The notes: a model not told the origin generated them from the letters alone. DNA of 64,000 nucleotides from Marisa cornuarietis (GCA_004794655.1 SMMW01000585.1:5102001-5166000), one strand, 5' to 3'. Counted from the first letter of the stretch, positions 33,601 through 46,781 are shown. Numbers and translations are program-made.

Positions 33601-36600
33601 CTTTAGACTGGAAAGCTTTTAACAGCATCTGTTGATGGAAGGCAGGTTGGGAAGCTCACTGCAAATGGGGTGTTCCTGGGATCATATGGATGGGATGTGA
33701 ATACTGCTAATCTCAAATCTATGTGTCTTATAAAGTGAGAGGTGCTTGCTGTTGCTTTTCAAAGCATAAATACACTAGGAATTTAAACTTATGCAGTTTT
33801 AATTTTTTTTGTTTTGTTCTGAAGAGCTAATTTTTTTGTTAAATAAGCATCAGTTTGAACATCAAACCCTTCGTTGAGGTTTTGCTTATAAATTTAAAAG
33901 TTTTCACTATATCTGATATTTAACTAGGAGGGATCACAAATCACACCACAGGAGAAGAAATTTCAAATGAATGCCAGTGCACCAGTATTCCAGTCCATGT
34001 ATTCTCAGACCAACACAGTACCTGCCATGTCCGGTCAAGCTCTGCAGCAGAATCCTGTTCAACAGCCACAACCTCAGCCGCAAACATCACAGCCACAGAA
34101 TCAGCAGGAGGGGCTAAGCAGCCACCCATCAACCACTGTCAGCGATTTCCCTTCGGCACAACCGAACTTTGCACAGGCAGCTGGGGACTTTAGCCAAGGT
34201 AAGGTTTACGTCATAAAAAATAATAACCATTCGCATTAGGCTTGGAGAGTGCACTGCAGTGACAGTTTCACTAATATTGCTTGTAGAACTATACTTCTAA
34301 CACTGTGGGGCTCGTGATGTTCTCCCCGGACTGTAAATAATGGACTGGTGCAGTTTTCGATACATTTAATATGAATAGTTACGGATGAGACAAACGTGGC
34401 ACCAATTTAAAAGGAGCATACTTTTCTGGAGAAAGCGAAGGAGAGGCTGGGGTCTTCCCTTCCAAGCGGTTAATCTTTGTAAAAGAAGGCAGGTAAACCA
34501 GTTTAAATAAATCCTGCCAAAAAATCTTAATAGCTTTGGGAGAGGGACGTGAGAAAACGCAAGTTTTATTTTCTTTCAACTGGATGGCTTTTCCTGTGCC
34601 TTAGTGTGCCGGAGGGAGTGAATTGGACAAGCCCACAAATGTTTGGTGGCAGCACTTTCCCTGTAGTTGGGATTTCCTCTCACCACCCCCCACCCCCAAA
34701 AAAAGACTGGCTTTGATGATCTGCAGTTTAATTATTGTGCTGATTATAAATTTACATTTGGTGTTCCAGCAGCAGGAAATGGTTTTCCAAATAATGGCTT
34801 CCAACGTGGTGGTCGTAATGGTGGGCCTCCCAACTTTCGTGGTGGTCAGCGGGGTGGCCGTGGTGCTAATAATAGCGGTGCTATGCAAAATGGCTTCAAC
34901 AACCGACCTTCTTCTGGCAACAACCGTGGTGGCAGGGGTTTGTAGCTTAGTTTTAGCTTTGTTTGTAGGGGTGGGTGGGTGGACCAGACATTAGTGCAAA
35001 ACTTGAAAACCCATGGTGTTCGAAAACATATCATAAATGCTGCGGAAGCATAACCGCTTGCTACTAAAACTATCTCAGGGTCATTGCCTGTGGTACATAA
35101 TGGCCTCTATACTCATCCTGTTAAATATTGATCTGTGATGAATCTAGGATGCCGCCTAGCAAAATTTCACTTAAAAAATGCATAAATTTAAAGGTCTGCT
35201 TGGGGCGAAACTCACTAAGATCTCCGACGAGCACATGTACACATTGTGATAAGACTGTAAGACCTGAACTACAGGTGCAGAGGGGACTGGGATGCATAAA
35301 AAGAAAAAAATGTTTGAAAATAGGAATGATAAAGAATGCATGGTGCTAGTGACTTTGCATGTGTTTAAACTACATGCATTGTCAGTTGACATTGCATTCC
35401 TGGTTTGTGGTTACCACTCGGGCTTCATTTAGTTTCTTCCACTTGGTTTTAGCTGATAATTCTTCAGTTCATGAAATCATTTGTTTAAAGTGAGAAAAGT
35501 TTAAAGTAGCTGCTACTTTGCTAGTCAGATGCGAACTTTCTACTGAACACTTAAAGTGTTTGACAAGATATATATATATAGATGTAAAAATATCTTAAGA
35601 ATTCTTTTGATGTTTAAATTTTAAAAGGTGAATGGTGTGTGCCAGAATCCACCCTGAACTTGTTCTTTTAATCATTGATTAATTTAGATACCCAGTCTGA
35701 AGAAACAGCATGGCTGACACTTTAGATTGTCCTATTGTATAGAATATTTTACAGATTATATGTTTGGTTAACCTTCATCATCAATCTTTGAGTGTCAGAG
35801 ATGTCTAGCATACATTATTCTTCCTGCCATCTTTGTACCAACAGGTGGAGGGATGTTCTGGAATAATCCCAAAGCTTCCTTCAAAATAATCTTATTCATG
35901 GTCTAAGGGAGAAAATTAATATTTGCATCAAGTTCTCTAACCATGTGGCTACTTTTTTTTCCTTTCTGCATAACCTAGAATTTCATCAGCATTGTTTCAA
36001 AATATGCTCATAGCTCAGTATAATTTGTAGATAAGATAAAGAAAAGGGGACAGGAGAGCAAGAAAAGAACAGCATGGCCTTATTTTGTCTGTTAAATTGG
36101 TTCTTTGTGAAATCCTAGATTCATCACTGTTGATGAAATAATTTTTTTAGAGGGGAGTGGACTAGTAGTTTGCAGAGTATATTCATTTGGGTCATGTTTT
36201 TTTTTTGACATGAATTATGAGCTAGGCTTAACAGGTCTTTAAGTGAGATGCAATTTGTGTGTGTTTTTAGGAAGTTCTACCTACCAAGGCTTCCCTCCTC
36301 GCAACGACTATAGACCTGATGGCTACCAGGGGTTTAACAACAATGGTTTTAGTCCCAACAACTATCAGAAGCGTGGTGGTCCAGGTGGTATGAACTTTCC
36401 GCGTGGTGGTACCAACAATCGTGTTGCTACAGGTACAAGTGTTGATTTATCAGTCTGGTGGCATAGTTACATGTTAGGAGATCCATTAAAACGTTATTTT
36501 CTTAATTGAACTTAGCTGTAGGTGACATGCACATGAATTTGTAGTTGCATATTTTCTTCTCTTTTTTTTAAATAGTGCAAACCCCATTTGCAGGGAAAAT

Positions 36601-36945
36601 GTAATCTGCTAGAACAGTAGATAAAACATTGAGCCGTGTGCCTTAACGTCACAGTTGGTGCCTGATTTATGTAACCTGTTATATGACTATATAAGTAGTT
36701 TGCACCTGTCAGTGATGAGATTTTAGAGACAGTGAAATTTTTGGAGTATCCCATTTAATGATTGAAAGCAGTTTCTGTACAATCAAGCTTTTGTATTTTA
36801 AGTCTGCAGTATTCATGATCGTGATAATAGCAGCTCCTGACTGTTGCTTGTTGCAGGCATGCGAGGTGGTGGCCCAAGGAGTGGTGGCCCACCACGAGGG
36901 GGCAACACACGAGGTGGCATGAATCGGCCCGTTAATGCGCAGTAA
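27634..36945 (+). CDS. CAPRIN1: Caprin (Caprin-1 type) cytoplasmic RNA-granule protein, complete
   Basis: Twelve coding exons: 27634-27750, 29201-29263, 29580-29666, 30008-30169, 30632-30875, 31754-31926, 32033-32216, 32773-33224, 33928-34198, 34770-34937, 36271-36432 and 36857-36945 (TAA). They total 2172 nt, 723 residues, close to the roughly 700 of vertebrate Caprin-1. Two in-frame ATGs (27634, 27637) follow a TGA, so the start is well fixed. The N-terminal helical region (DKKVRNLDKRK; STNLEFAKELQKQM; LDELYQLISPSRE) matches Caprin HR1. FNFLQESMID (about residues 332-341), followed by HIDPAVVAAQPM, matches the segment that binds the G3BP NTF2-like domain. MNASAPVFQSM follows. The C-terminus is rich in RGG/GGR repeats for RNA binding. 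No C1q domain is present, which argues for Caprin-1 rather than Caprin-2. Expected role: translation control and stress granules. Confidence 0.96.
28395..28445. repeat. Degenerate telomere-like motif in Caprin intron 1
   Basis: The run TAAACCTAAACTTAACCCTA followed by ACCCCAAACC contains one exact CCCTAA-type unit and several imperfect ones. It is too short and irregular to be a true interstitial telomere array. It sits beside a CpG-rich patch (28320-28390) that may be part of an unidentified repeat. Confidence 0.45.
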
Positions 36946-37765
36946 AAAGAAAAAGTTCATGCTGCTGCTATGTTCCACTTCATGGTTGTGTGTTTTGGAA
37001 CATCACCTCTTCTACTCTTGTGGAGCCTTATGTCATTTCTGTTTGCAGCTGCTATTATTTGTTTAAATAGTGGCTATCCCTGCTTCATTTCTTTGTCAAG
37101 TAAATTTTGAGTGTGCGGAAATTTACACCTTTTCTACTGTATTACTGTGCTGGGAAGACACTAGAAAAGATTGCAGAAAGTTGATTTACTTTAAAACATT
37201 TCAGAACTAGTTACTAAAGAAAGGATGGTACGCTTTGTTGTTTAGCTAAGCAGGTGAAAACAGTTCTGACAAGGGCTACACAAATATTCTCAATTCTTGA
37301 CTTAACAGTGGGACATACTGTTTTGACTGCGGAGGCAGGAACTCTCACTATGTAGATGTGTGCAGGCAAGATTCGACAGGCAACGTTACGTGCTACCCAC
37401 AACAGACAAACATCAAGGGTGGCCAAATTGCATCTTCATTTCTCTTTTTGCTTTCTCTCCCTCCTTTCCCATTATCACATTTTTCATGTTGATTTATTTT
37501 TTTGGAATTGAACATTGAACAAATTAAAAAAATTTAAGCAATTTTTTTAAGAAGTTAATTGCAGGTCCTAAGAAGACTTGCTGTACAATTTCAAGATACC
37601 TTGAAACAGCATCTTCTGAAAACTTTATGTATATCCCATACGTTTTGTTTCTATTTAAGGTAAACTTGTGAGTTTTGTTTACCTAGAGAAGTGAAGGTTT
37701 AAGAGGAAATTAAAATGGGCTATAAACCTATCAGCTTGAATTTTATTGCAAAAATAAAATTCTTG
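36946..37765 (+). promoter_or_regulatory. Probable Caprin 3' UTR with polyadenylation signal
   Basis: After the Caprin stop the plus strand holds no long frame. An AATAAA hexamer lies at 37753-37758, and an ATTAAA about 50 bp earlier. The hexamer is the best candidate for transcript end, giving a 3' UTR of roughly 0.8 kb. Confidence 0.5.
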
Positions 37766-38529
37766 GTTTGTGAATGTGTTCTTTGCATCACGTGTATAAG
37801 TGCGAGAGATGGATGGTGGTTATACCATTTGTGACTTGTAACCCCAAACGAGCCCACATGGACCTGGCCCATGTTACTGTTTTTTTGTCCTGTTTTTTTA
37901 GTTTACCCTTCTTTGCCACCCCTTTCATCAAAATTTTCCAACAAGCTCTAATTTTTTACCCTGCTATCGTATCTTCCGTCTACACTGGTCTTTCTCTTGT
38001 CTTTTTTGCTATCGCTTTTTTTCCCGTTGGTCTCTGTAGCCTCCTGCATGTACTGTGCAAGGCAACCTGTGTGGGAGATGTACCAGCATAGCTCAGTCCT
38101 GTACTTCAAGATGAAAAGTTGGTATTACCCACACCAGTGAATGGCTGGTCGTGCAGTGCAAAGAAGGCTTCGGGCGGGATAAATGTATCTTTCTCTGAAG
38201 GACAGAGTATACTCCTTTTGTAGCTTTTTGTGTGGCCCAAGATTTTGCCGCCTGGTCCCAACCCCGTGTTTGACTGGTGGGTTAGAATGAACCAGAAATC
38301 TTTAAAATACGTTGCTCAAATGGAAAGGCCAGTTGTTCCGTGCCAACAAATGATAACATTGGAACAAAACATTTCCTTATTCATTAAATGAGCAGCCAGT
38401 TTCATTGAACAGTACTAACAATTTGAATGACAACCTGTGTTTTTAAAATTCAGAAGTCTGTGTGCGTCTACCAATAGCCTGCTTGCGGGCAAGGGACCGT
38501 TTTCTCATGGACTGAACCTTTTTATTTAT
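37766..38529. other. Intergenic spacer, nothing recognised
   Basis: Between the proposed Caprin poly(A) site and the Tc1 remnant. The 105-codon open frame at 37774-38091 resembles no family and is T-rich. No other feature was seen. Confidence 0.5.
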
Positions 38530-38960
38530 TTATTTTTTTTTGGAGGAATTGCCTGCTACTCTTTCTAAAGAAACTGATACAGCTGATTGAGGTCGTCTAC
38601 TGTGGGATGGTTGACTTGAGTTGCTGGCCTAGGATATCCTACAGATACTAAGTGGGATTCAGATCTGGGGCCTTGTCAATGCCAGATGGTGTCGTGCCCA
38701 TGCAAGACGAGCAGTGCGGTGTTCTAGGGCGAACAGCAGGTCAGCTTGACCGAAGATTGCTCTCTCCCTGAGCCGGCTGCGAACCGTCTGGTCAATGGTA
38801 GTTACGTTGGCAGCTGCTTCACCCTGCTTGCAGCTGTCCCCTGGGTGTGCTGGCAGCGGCTGTTCTGTCTGCAACACTGCCAGTCTCAGAAAGTTTAAAC
38901 GACAGAGGGAGCAGCTACCAAACGGTGGCCAATTTCTCGAACACCTACGCGCCCTCCTTT
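38530..38960 (-). mobile_element. Tc1/mariner transposase remnant with large internal deletion
   Basis: The minus-strand frame 38659-38877 reads VTTIDQTVRSRLRERAIFGQ and HRTARLAWARHHLALTR, the helix-turn-helix to DDE linker typical of Tc1 transposases, preceded by FLRLAVLQTE. Immediately after it, with frame changes and a stop, come DLNP, DILGQQLKSTIPQ and TVDDLNQLYQFL, the C-terminal end of the same protein. The catalytic core between these points is missing. The element is dead; terminal inverted repeats were not located. Confidence 0.8.
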
Positions 38961-39359
38961 AGCCATGCAGCGACCCTCCCTTGGTCGACAGTACATAATC
39001 GTCGTCTCTGAGGCATGATTAAAAAGGCGCATAGAAACCTGCAATAAACTCTACCAGGGCTATAAAATTACTGAGTTGACAATGGACAGGGCTTGCACGT
39101 GCACTACATGTTTTCTATTGTTCAGTTCTGCCTTGTCATATGGATATGTTGCAATTGCATGTATTTTTTGTGGGTTCAGTTATCTTTTTGACTGCTGTAC
39201 TGAACACGTACAAGACCATACTGGACTGTCATCAAGTTCACTGAAAAAGATCTTGAAGGAATTATTCACTGTTGGTATAAACACTATTAATAAAAATGTA
39301 GAAAATATGGTGGCCTTTCCATTGTTTTGAGCAGTATATACCAACCAATCAAAACTGCA

Positions 39360-39815
39360 AAGACCTGTACAACTCTCAGCTGAAGACTGACGCCAACATC
39401 TTCAAAAACAACCAGATTAGAAAAAGTGAACCTGCAGACCTACCAGTCTTACAGGAAGAGGTTGAAAAAGCTGTATGCAGTCTGAAGGTAGGAAAGTCGC
39501 CAGGCGTTGATAATGTGCCAGCTGAGCTGCTCAAGCAGGGTGAGGAAACTACAAAGGCCCTCACTGTTCTGTGTCAAAGAGTCTGGGAGCGCAAGGAATG
39601 GCCCAAAGCCACAGCTCGAAGAGGTAATTAGTAGCTTCAAGTACTTGGGAATGACCCTCTCCAAGGATGACGCACCACGCCATATATGAGTGTGAATATG
39701 CGCTATAAAAATCTTCATTTATTATTATATCCGCATCAGGATCGCAACAGCGGCAATGGCGAAGCTAGATAGGATCTGGCATAGCCATAAGATCAGGTTC
39801 ACAACCAAGTAACAT
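39360..39815 (+). mobile_element. RTE-clade LINE remnant, internally deleted and re-invaded
   Basis: One frame reads LPVLQEEVEKAVCSLKVGKS, then PGVDNVPAELLKQGEETTKA and LCQRVWERKEWPKA, the start of an RTE reverse transcriptase. At about 39610 it jumps to LEEVISSFKYLGMTLSKDD, much nearer the C-terminus. After a 44-bp foreign insert (39685-39728) it continues RIRIATAMAKLDRIWHSHKI. Deletion and insertion show it is long dead. Confidence 0.78.
39685..39728 (+). mobile_element. Tail-only insertion of LINE family A
   Basis: TATGAGTGTGAATATGCGCT with ATAAAAATCTTC and an ATT-type tail equals the terminal block of the element at 9703-10425. It interrupts the RTE reading frame between SKDDAPRH and IRIATAMAKLD. 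Only about 44 bp was inserted. Confidence 0.75.
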
Positions 39816-41133
39816 TCCTCATTCTGGGGATTTTTTTCCATGAAGCGAGGTACTACAAGTTTCATCAACATCATTGTTCTTCGTTTACTAACCACTCACG
39901 TGTAAATAACTCAAGTAGTGAAGTAGTCAGAGCCTATATAGTGCACTTGTCCTAAAGTTTACAGTCTATATTAGGTTACTGAATGAAATGTAGATATTGA
40001 CGCTCGATCTATAAGCATATTGTTATATACTGGGAAAATAATTTACGATTACAAGGGGCCCTGACTGGGCAAGACTATCAATATTTGCAGTGCCTGTCTC
40101 CCGCCTTCTACTCGGATCTCCTGACGAGGGTCTTCGATCTGACCCACAGTTTTCTTCTCCCATCCTCCTTTTTGGGTACTTCAATGGCACCAGATGAGAC
40201 TTGCCGGGATCTATTTTTATAGAAAGTGATTTCTGCCGTTTGAACGTCGATTTGAATACCATGTATACCGGCTATACAACGGCACAGTTTCAGCTGTAGA
40301 TTTGTCAGTCGTCAGCCCCACAAATTACTGCTCGATTGCAGCTGGACTGTACACGACAGCCTATGAGGCAGTGCGTGATTACTTCCCCATGGTTATATCA
40401 TTTTTAACTGCAAGAGCAGGGTGACATTTTTTCCCGAAGGCGGGTGGAACCTATGGAAGATTGGCCTGATTTTCAGGCCCTCTGTACCATCCACATTCTT
40501 TCAATCTGTTTTCTTTGCACTAGATGACATTGCATTTGAAATCAAGGGTTACACTAGCTCTTTAACCATCGAAAGTTGTCCCACAGACAGTGAGCTATAG
40601 CATTTTCCCGGCGTGTGAATGCTCTACTGGTCAGATAAATAATGACCTGTCATGCAGTTGACCGAAACTAGCAACCGGCCTTGGTGGCGTCGTCCGTTTT
40701 AACATTGCCTGGGATGCCAGCATGACGAAGAACCCAAATGAAGATACGTGTATCTATCTTACGTATCAACGTAATTCGATCTATCTTCACGGCCTATGTT
40801 CACTTTACTGTACACGTTTTATGTCCCGACATCCAGAGTGTCCGTCTGCAATTTTTCACAGCTGGTTCTTTGTTCAAGTTCACTTCAACGGCAGCTATAT
40901 AGTTTCATTTTTTTTTAAAATGGTGGGGTTTACCGCCAGATTTAATGTTTTGGTTTTATTCACAGCCTTTGCTTTAATGGTGCTTTTTAGACAGCACCAC
41001 ACGTACCCTTTTTTAAGGGCATTATACTTACCCCTTTTATACTGTCCTTTTTGTTGATTTATTTTGTTAATGGTAGTATTATTGTATCAATAGGGATCCT
41101 GTTTTTCACCCTTTCAGTGTGGTGAAACTTTTG
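39816..41133. other. Intergenic spacer, nothing firmly recognised
   Basis: No gene was recognised. The open frame at 40722-41057 (111 codons, M to PFC) looks hydrophobic because of T-rich DNA and matches no known family. The segment near 40680 (GGCCTTGGTGGCGTCGTCC) may be part of an unidentified repeat. Confidence 0.45.
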
Positions 41134-41178
41134 GGCAATGATGTAGCCGTAGTTGCTGGCTGGGTGTTAAACTCAACC
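41134..41178 (+). mobile_element. SINE/LINE 3' tail fragment
   Basis: ATGTAGCCGTAGTTGCTGGC followed by TGGGTGTTAAACTC matches the conserved 3' domain shared by the SINEs and the Jockey/I element at 51 kb. The head is absent. Confidence 0.6.
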
Positions 41179-41279
41179 AGCTAACCTGTCAGTCTATTTG
41201 ACTTGCTTGTTTTCCCCTCCTCTCTGTGCCATATATCAGACAAGAGGTGTGCCTTCTCAGGTCCCACTGTTTGAAATGT

Positions 41280-41565
41280 TTGTTCCCTCTTGTGTCTACG
41301 TTCAAAGCTTTCAAGTCTAGCCTCAAGACCCACTTCTTTAAGATATTTCTTTTATATTCAATCACACTGTTTTGCTCACTCCTCAGTTATCTTCATCCAT
41401 GCATTCATATTTGCTATAGTGTCATTCATTTGTCAATGCTTGTTTCTTGTTAGGTTGACTGTCAGTTCATTTTTAGTCTTTTGTGTACAGCACAGTAAAC
41501 TTGCCTCCACATGGGAAAATGGGTTCTACACATTCTGTCATTGTTATTATGATGATATCACCTAA
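41280..41565 (+). mobile_element. LINE family B 3' end (L2/CR1-clade)
   Basis: STFKAFKSSLKTHFFKIF is the protein C-terminus. The 3' UTR runs on to CTTGCCTCCACATGGGAAAA and a short tail of TTATTATGATGAT. It is collinear with 9590-9700 plus 10426-10580 and serves as the uninterrupted reference for that split copy. Confidence 0.75.
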
Positions 41566-41589
41566 TAATCAACAGATTTTTGTGACAAA

Positions 41590-44500
41590 CTAATGATGGT
41601 GCTATGTTAAAATGCCTTTTGATTCCTAGAAAATTTTGGGATAACTTTATGATGGGAAAGCTTTTGAGGTGAAAATTCAAAGTTCAACAACTGGAATGCT
41701 CCATATTCAGGTCAATCTTTTTTAATTGCAACTAATTTTCCAGATAAGATGACTGTATGCTGACATGTTACATTTCAGGACATAAAAATGACAAATTATC
41801 TTGTCTTCCCAATTCAGAACATTCCTACAGACGCAAACAGATTTTGTCTTCATGCATTATTCATACTGAGCAGGGCAAAACAGACAAACCAGGGTAAAAT
41901 CTGTCCCAGCCAAATGCCCGTGTTAAATATAGTTACATTATTCTGGCACAGACATGTATACTTGTTTCCATATGAGGCAAAAAGATTTTTAATAGTACAT
42001 TTATTCTACCAATCTGCTTGCCTGTGATCATATCTATTTTGTTAATACCTCTGATGTTCTACTAATGCATGGCATTAAGGTCCTCAGGTTTATCATTAGT
42101 CAAATGTCCAGCACTAGAATCACAAGGAAGGAGTGAGAAATAAACCTTTTGAGTGCAAAAACAGTCTTCTCCTTAAACATTATTTGCAGCTAAACATAAT
42201 TCGTACCAATGAATTTGGCATGTCTTTCTTTTGTATTATATATAGTTGCTGCCCCATTTTCACAGCAAACAGCAGGTAACAGCCATTTTGTGTGTGTGCA
42301 CGTGCACAAAGATGTAGTGGAAGCTATATTGTTGAAGCTATGGACTGGTGGTCAAAAAAAAAAAAGGACTCTGTGGTATCATCTGACCTCAAAAATGGGG
42401 AACACTTTTGTCCTGTAGGACCCAGATTTCAAGAATGCTGTTGTCTCTCTGTATCCAGCCATAGGTAGGTAGCTATATATATGGGGTCTCTTTAAAGCTC
42501 AGCTTGATTCTTCAAGAAAATTTTTTTTTAAATGAAACGGTAAATGTTTGGAAGGAACATTTGCTTACTTTCTGATGCACTTCCACTATGTTAACCTTTG
42601 CACTGAGCACAGGATGACAGATTGTGACATGTCTTTTCCATATATGTCATAGTTTATTCACAATCAGTACTGAGCTAAGTCACCTCCACCTCCAGCCTGT
42701 CTGACTGGATGATGCACACCAGTTGTAAACTCAGGAATGCAAACAATCCTAATAATGAAAACCACACATCACAAGAAAAGGTTTTGGTTCTTTTTGTTCT
42801 CATTGTTGTTGTTACGTCATGGGCCTCAAACAATAAACTAAGTGATGCCAGCTGCTGGTTGTCACAATCACATGCTGGTTCCAGATATGAGATTTAAAAT
42901 CTGATGCACACTGTTCAGTGAGCTTAGTGTTGCCCACTAGACAGTACACCTTGTGTGCATTATCAAAAATGTGGATAGTCACATATTCAGTGCCATTAAC
43001 TTTTTTTAACATGCTCAAATTTTTGTACCATGTAACACAAAAGATGAGTAACAAACACAAATGATTTCATTATTCCTCTGATGATCTGTCTTCTGGTCCC
43101 ATAAGAGCAATAAATGTAATGTGGAAAGATGCTGCTTACTCTGTCCCTGATACATGCTCTTCTGGAATCTGGAATATTCTGGAAATTTACAAAAAAAACA
43201 ACAAACAAACCTCACTGAATAAATAAATTGCTAAATAAATAACTTCTGCAACACTGCACACGCCCACAGAAACAGTCTAAGTAGCATACTAATGGAAGGT
43301 CTACAGAACACCAATTACAAGCAACAAAATAATATCAAGCATAACACAGAATAACCACACAATTTGGTGCCATGCAGGTGGAAATACCAATACACTCTTC
43401 TCCCCACCCAAATCCAAGCTTCCCTAATTCTAAACATAAAAGAATAACTTATGAAACAGCTTTTACTGATGGATAGCAGACCTAGTTGTGCTTTAAAGCT
43501 GCATTTCGAAATGCATAAATATGGTCTTATCTCTTGGCTGAAGAGAATTTCTTTAGTTTTGTGCACAGAGGCTTTTTTGTGTCAATGTAATTCCTGACAC
43601 CATGTACACTCTAAAAATAGGAATTGTAATACAAGTGTGCTGAAGATACCAAAACACTGTATTCATTACAGGTGCTTTCTTACACATAAGCAAATTTTGG
43701 TATGAAAGAACCATGAAACAACAGGCTAAAAAGTAATTTTTCTCCAAAAATCTTGAAAGGTAAAATGTTATTTTGTGCCTACCTTTTATATAATCTGGAC
43801 CTAACCAAATTACAATATGTTTAACCCAAAGTATGCATTCTGCATCACACAATTTCACAAAATAAATTTCAGTTACTTGTGAAACTACTTGAGAAATGAT
43901 CAAAATGCCACTCCATTTTTTGGTATTATCAAATTATACAGCTGGAGTTTGTTCTAGGTTTCACACCTTGCTGCCTACATAAGTATGCTGGAGTTCAGTA
44001 ACGATACAACTGTATTATAATTACATACATTTACAAAGTTATTTCTGATTAAGCGTACTTTGCAATCCTAAGAGTGCTTCTAGTGCCTCATTGTAACAGG
44101 AATGGGAAGAGGAAGAATTAACAATTTAACTGTTGCTTGGCACTAAATTCTGTTATATATATATATGACTACTTCATGCATTAAGACACAGCACACCTTT
44201 GTACATTTCCAGGAGAGGGCAGATAATTCTGCCTAAACAAGCAAGCTTGCTCTATTGACAACTTACTGTATGGAGTGAGGAGGGGAGCTACACTCTTAAC
44301 ATTGTACATAAAGGTGTATATATTAAATGTTTCTCTTCAGTCAAGATCACAGAACACGATGTGTTTCAAGGTACAGAAGGAAGGAGAACAAGTACGTGTA
44401 TCCAGTTTACAAGCAGTTCCTGTGTCAGAAAGATGACGATTTGTCAGCATATGAATGCTTTCCCTTTTCACGCAAAAAAGTAATAAAATGTAACTGTAAT

Positions 44501-46781
44501 TTAAAGAAATTAGGATGGGTGAAAAAGTATGGACTGCCAGAATCTCAAATGCCATAGACTTATATAACTCTTAGAGTATAAAGTCCATAACAAAATGTTC
44601 CATTTTGAGATCACTTTCTTCTCCTGCAAGGACATGGTAAGATGATCTACTCTTCCTCTCATTTTGCCATGTGGGAGTGGGGGGTAAAAGCTCTATTTAG
44701 ACACATCTTAAGCAGGGAAAGCTATACAGTAACTGTAAAACAACAACTATCAGCAAAATAGTTCTGTCATGATGTGAGAGGTGTTTTTTATTGGAAATCA
44801 TTACTGTCAACTGCACATACCACCTTGTATTAAAAGACAAAGGGCTCTCATAATGTAAGAAATCGAAGTCCCCTTTATGACTGAATATAATGCTCACATC
44901 ATCGCCTTAATGGAAAACTCATGTGCACTCTTTGACCCCTTTTTGTAAGAAAAGGAATCAAATTTAGCTTCTGAGCAAATGCACCATTTTAGAGTAACAG
45001 TTACAACACTATCATTCATTCAAGCCTGGCATTCAAAAAAGCCAGATGTCTTTCAATAAGCCTGCTATTCAGTACAATCACAACCCCAACAAAAATCAAG
45101 AATCCTACTGTGCCGTAAGCAGTACTAATTTTACAAACAGCTTAGAGACAAGACAATCAAAATGGAAAATTTGCATACTCTTTATGGAGACTGGTATCAT
45201 AAAAACACCACTGCTGTTACCCAGGAGTGAAAAGTAGTTCAAACACATTATCATGCATGATGCATGCTATTTTAAGTAAGATAAAAACAAAATACTAATA
45301 CATCTTGTAAATTAAGTTTCATTCTTGATCTAAAGGTTGTTCCATAAGGTCAAAAAATAAGACATAAAACTGAGGGCTAAGATCTCACTCACACACACAC
45401 ACACACAGCTTTACTTTTATGTGCATAAATATTAAATCCACTAAATGATTCTTCAACATTACAATTATACATTAAGCATTTTCCCCACAGGAAAACTAAA
45501 CATTTTTTAACTCTTTACCATTCTTTAAATTTGTAAACTTCTGTAACAAAAATAGGAAAAAAAAGTCTACCTTTTAGAAACAACTGATCTGATAAGAAAA
45601 ATAAAAGGGAAATTTGAGTGGTGAGGCTATTTTATCAATCTCTGCCACTACCATTTCTCTAAAACTGCTGTACTAGCTCAAGTGACTGCCTGTATCTTTA
45701 TTACAGTCAAAAAGAAGATCTGCTAATAATAAACATACTTCAGAAACTTGCATGTAGTCTACTGATAATATTGTTAATAAAATACTTCTAACAGGTATAA
45801 AAAATGTTTCCAGGAAGAGTCTGACAGTTAAATAAATGACACTAGAGGGATGCTAGATGGAATTATCCTGACAGCTAAATGTTTGATAACAAAATCCTAT
45901 TTGAAAGAATGTTACGTACACATTCAATCAGTTTTCAATAAAGCTGTTAAACTTTCACCTCCCACTTCTGTCATAAAAAAGCTAAATGGGTTATCTGCTT
46001 CTAATGGCATTTTGAATTACATGCATTAGTAAGGCTGGGTCACAGAACATCTCTGGAAATTAAAAAAAACCTGTCAAAGTAGAATTAAATTAAAAATATC
46101 AGGTGTGATGTTAGCTATTAAGTTTATGGCTGTAAACTTAAAACTGAAGAAATGTCCTTTTTGTGAGATTTACATCAAGTGCTCTCTTGTCTAAATGAGT
46201 GCCAAAAGAAATGTCATTTCTAAGAAACACTTCATATTTATGCTTCAAATCCCACAAAGACTCTAAACTGTCTAAAGTATCCTTCAAATGCATATCAAAC
46301 AGATGTACAGCAAACTGTACCATGCCAGGATAGAAATTTCAACAATGTCTCTTGTATCTCATGCAATATAAAGTTTCTGCCATTAAAGACTAAAACAGCA
46401 TTTAAAAACCTGCATAAACTTATCACTCTTTATCTCATATTCCTTTATTTCTCTCTCTCTCTCACACACACACAGATCTATACACATGCACAGGTACATA
46501 TGCATATAGTAGAATCCCACCAAATACACAGCATACACAATAAAAACCATGAAAAAAGTGTTTCTTTTTCCTGTATACTTGGAAGAGTAACCTTTCATAA
46601 TCACACTCCTATATATGTTCTTGCCATTCCAAATGAAGCTAGTAATTGTCCATCCAATCAGCTTTTAACAGTTTCTCTTCTCATGCATTAATTATGCAAA
46701 TTCTTTAATCACTCTTACACAGGAGTTCATGGTTCATGGTAGCAAGAATGTTTTCCCTTTTATTTACATATTTACAATTCA
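41590..46781 (-). other. BRSK downstream region, probable 3' UTR and spacer
   Basis: Over 5 kb downstream of the BRSK stop codon without any recognisable exon or repeat, except short runs such as (CA)n near 45391-45408 and 46463-46473. Open frames at 43553-43903 and 44327-44557 show no family resemblance. Part is likely the BRSK 3' UTR, but its end cannot be fixed. Confidence 0.4.

Noticed and set aside
34623..34994. 123-codon open frame overlapping a Caprin exon
   Set aside because: It is the shifted-frame shadow of the glycine-rich Caprin exon 34770-34937, where G-rich codons keep other frames open.
40722..41057. 111-codon membrane-protein-like frame
   Set aside because: Apparent hydrophobicity comes from T-rich DNA; no homologous pattern, no promoter or splice context.
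43553..43903. 116-codon minus-strand frame downstream of BRSK
   Set aside because: Composition is like the surrounding AT-rich DNA, with no motif, no splice context and no family resemblance.
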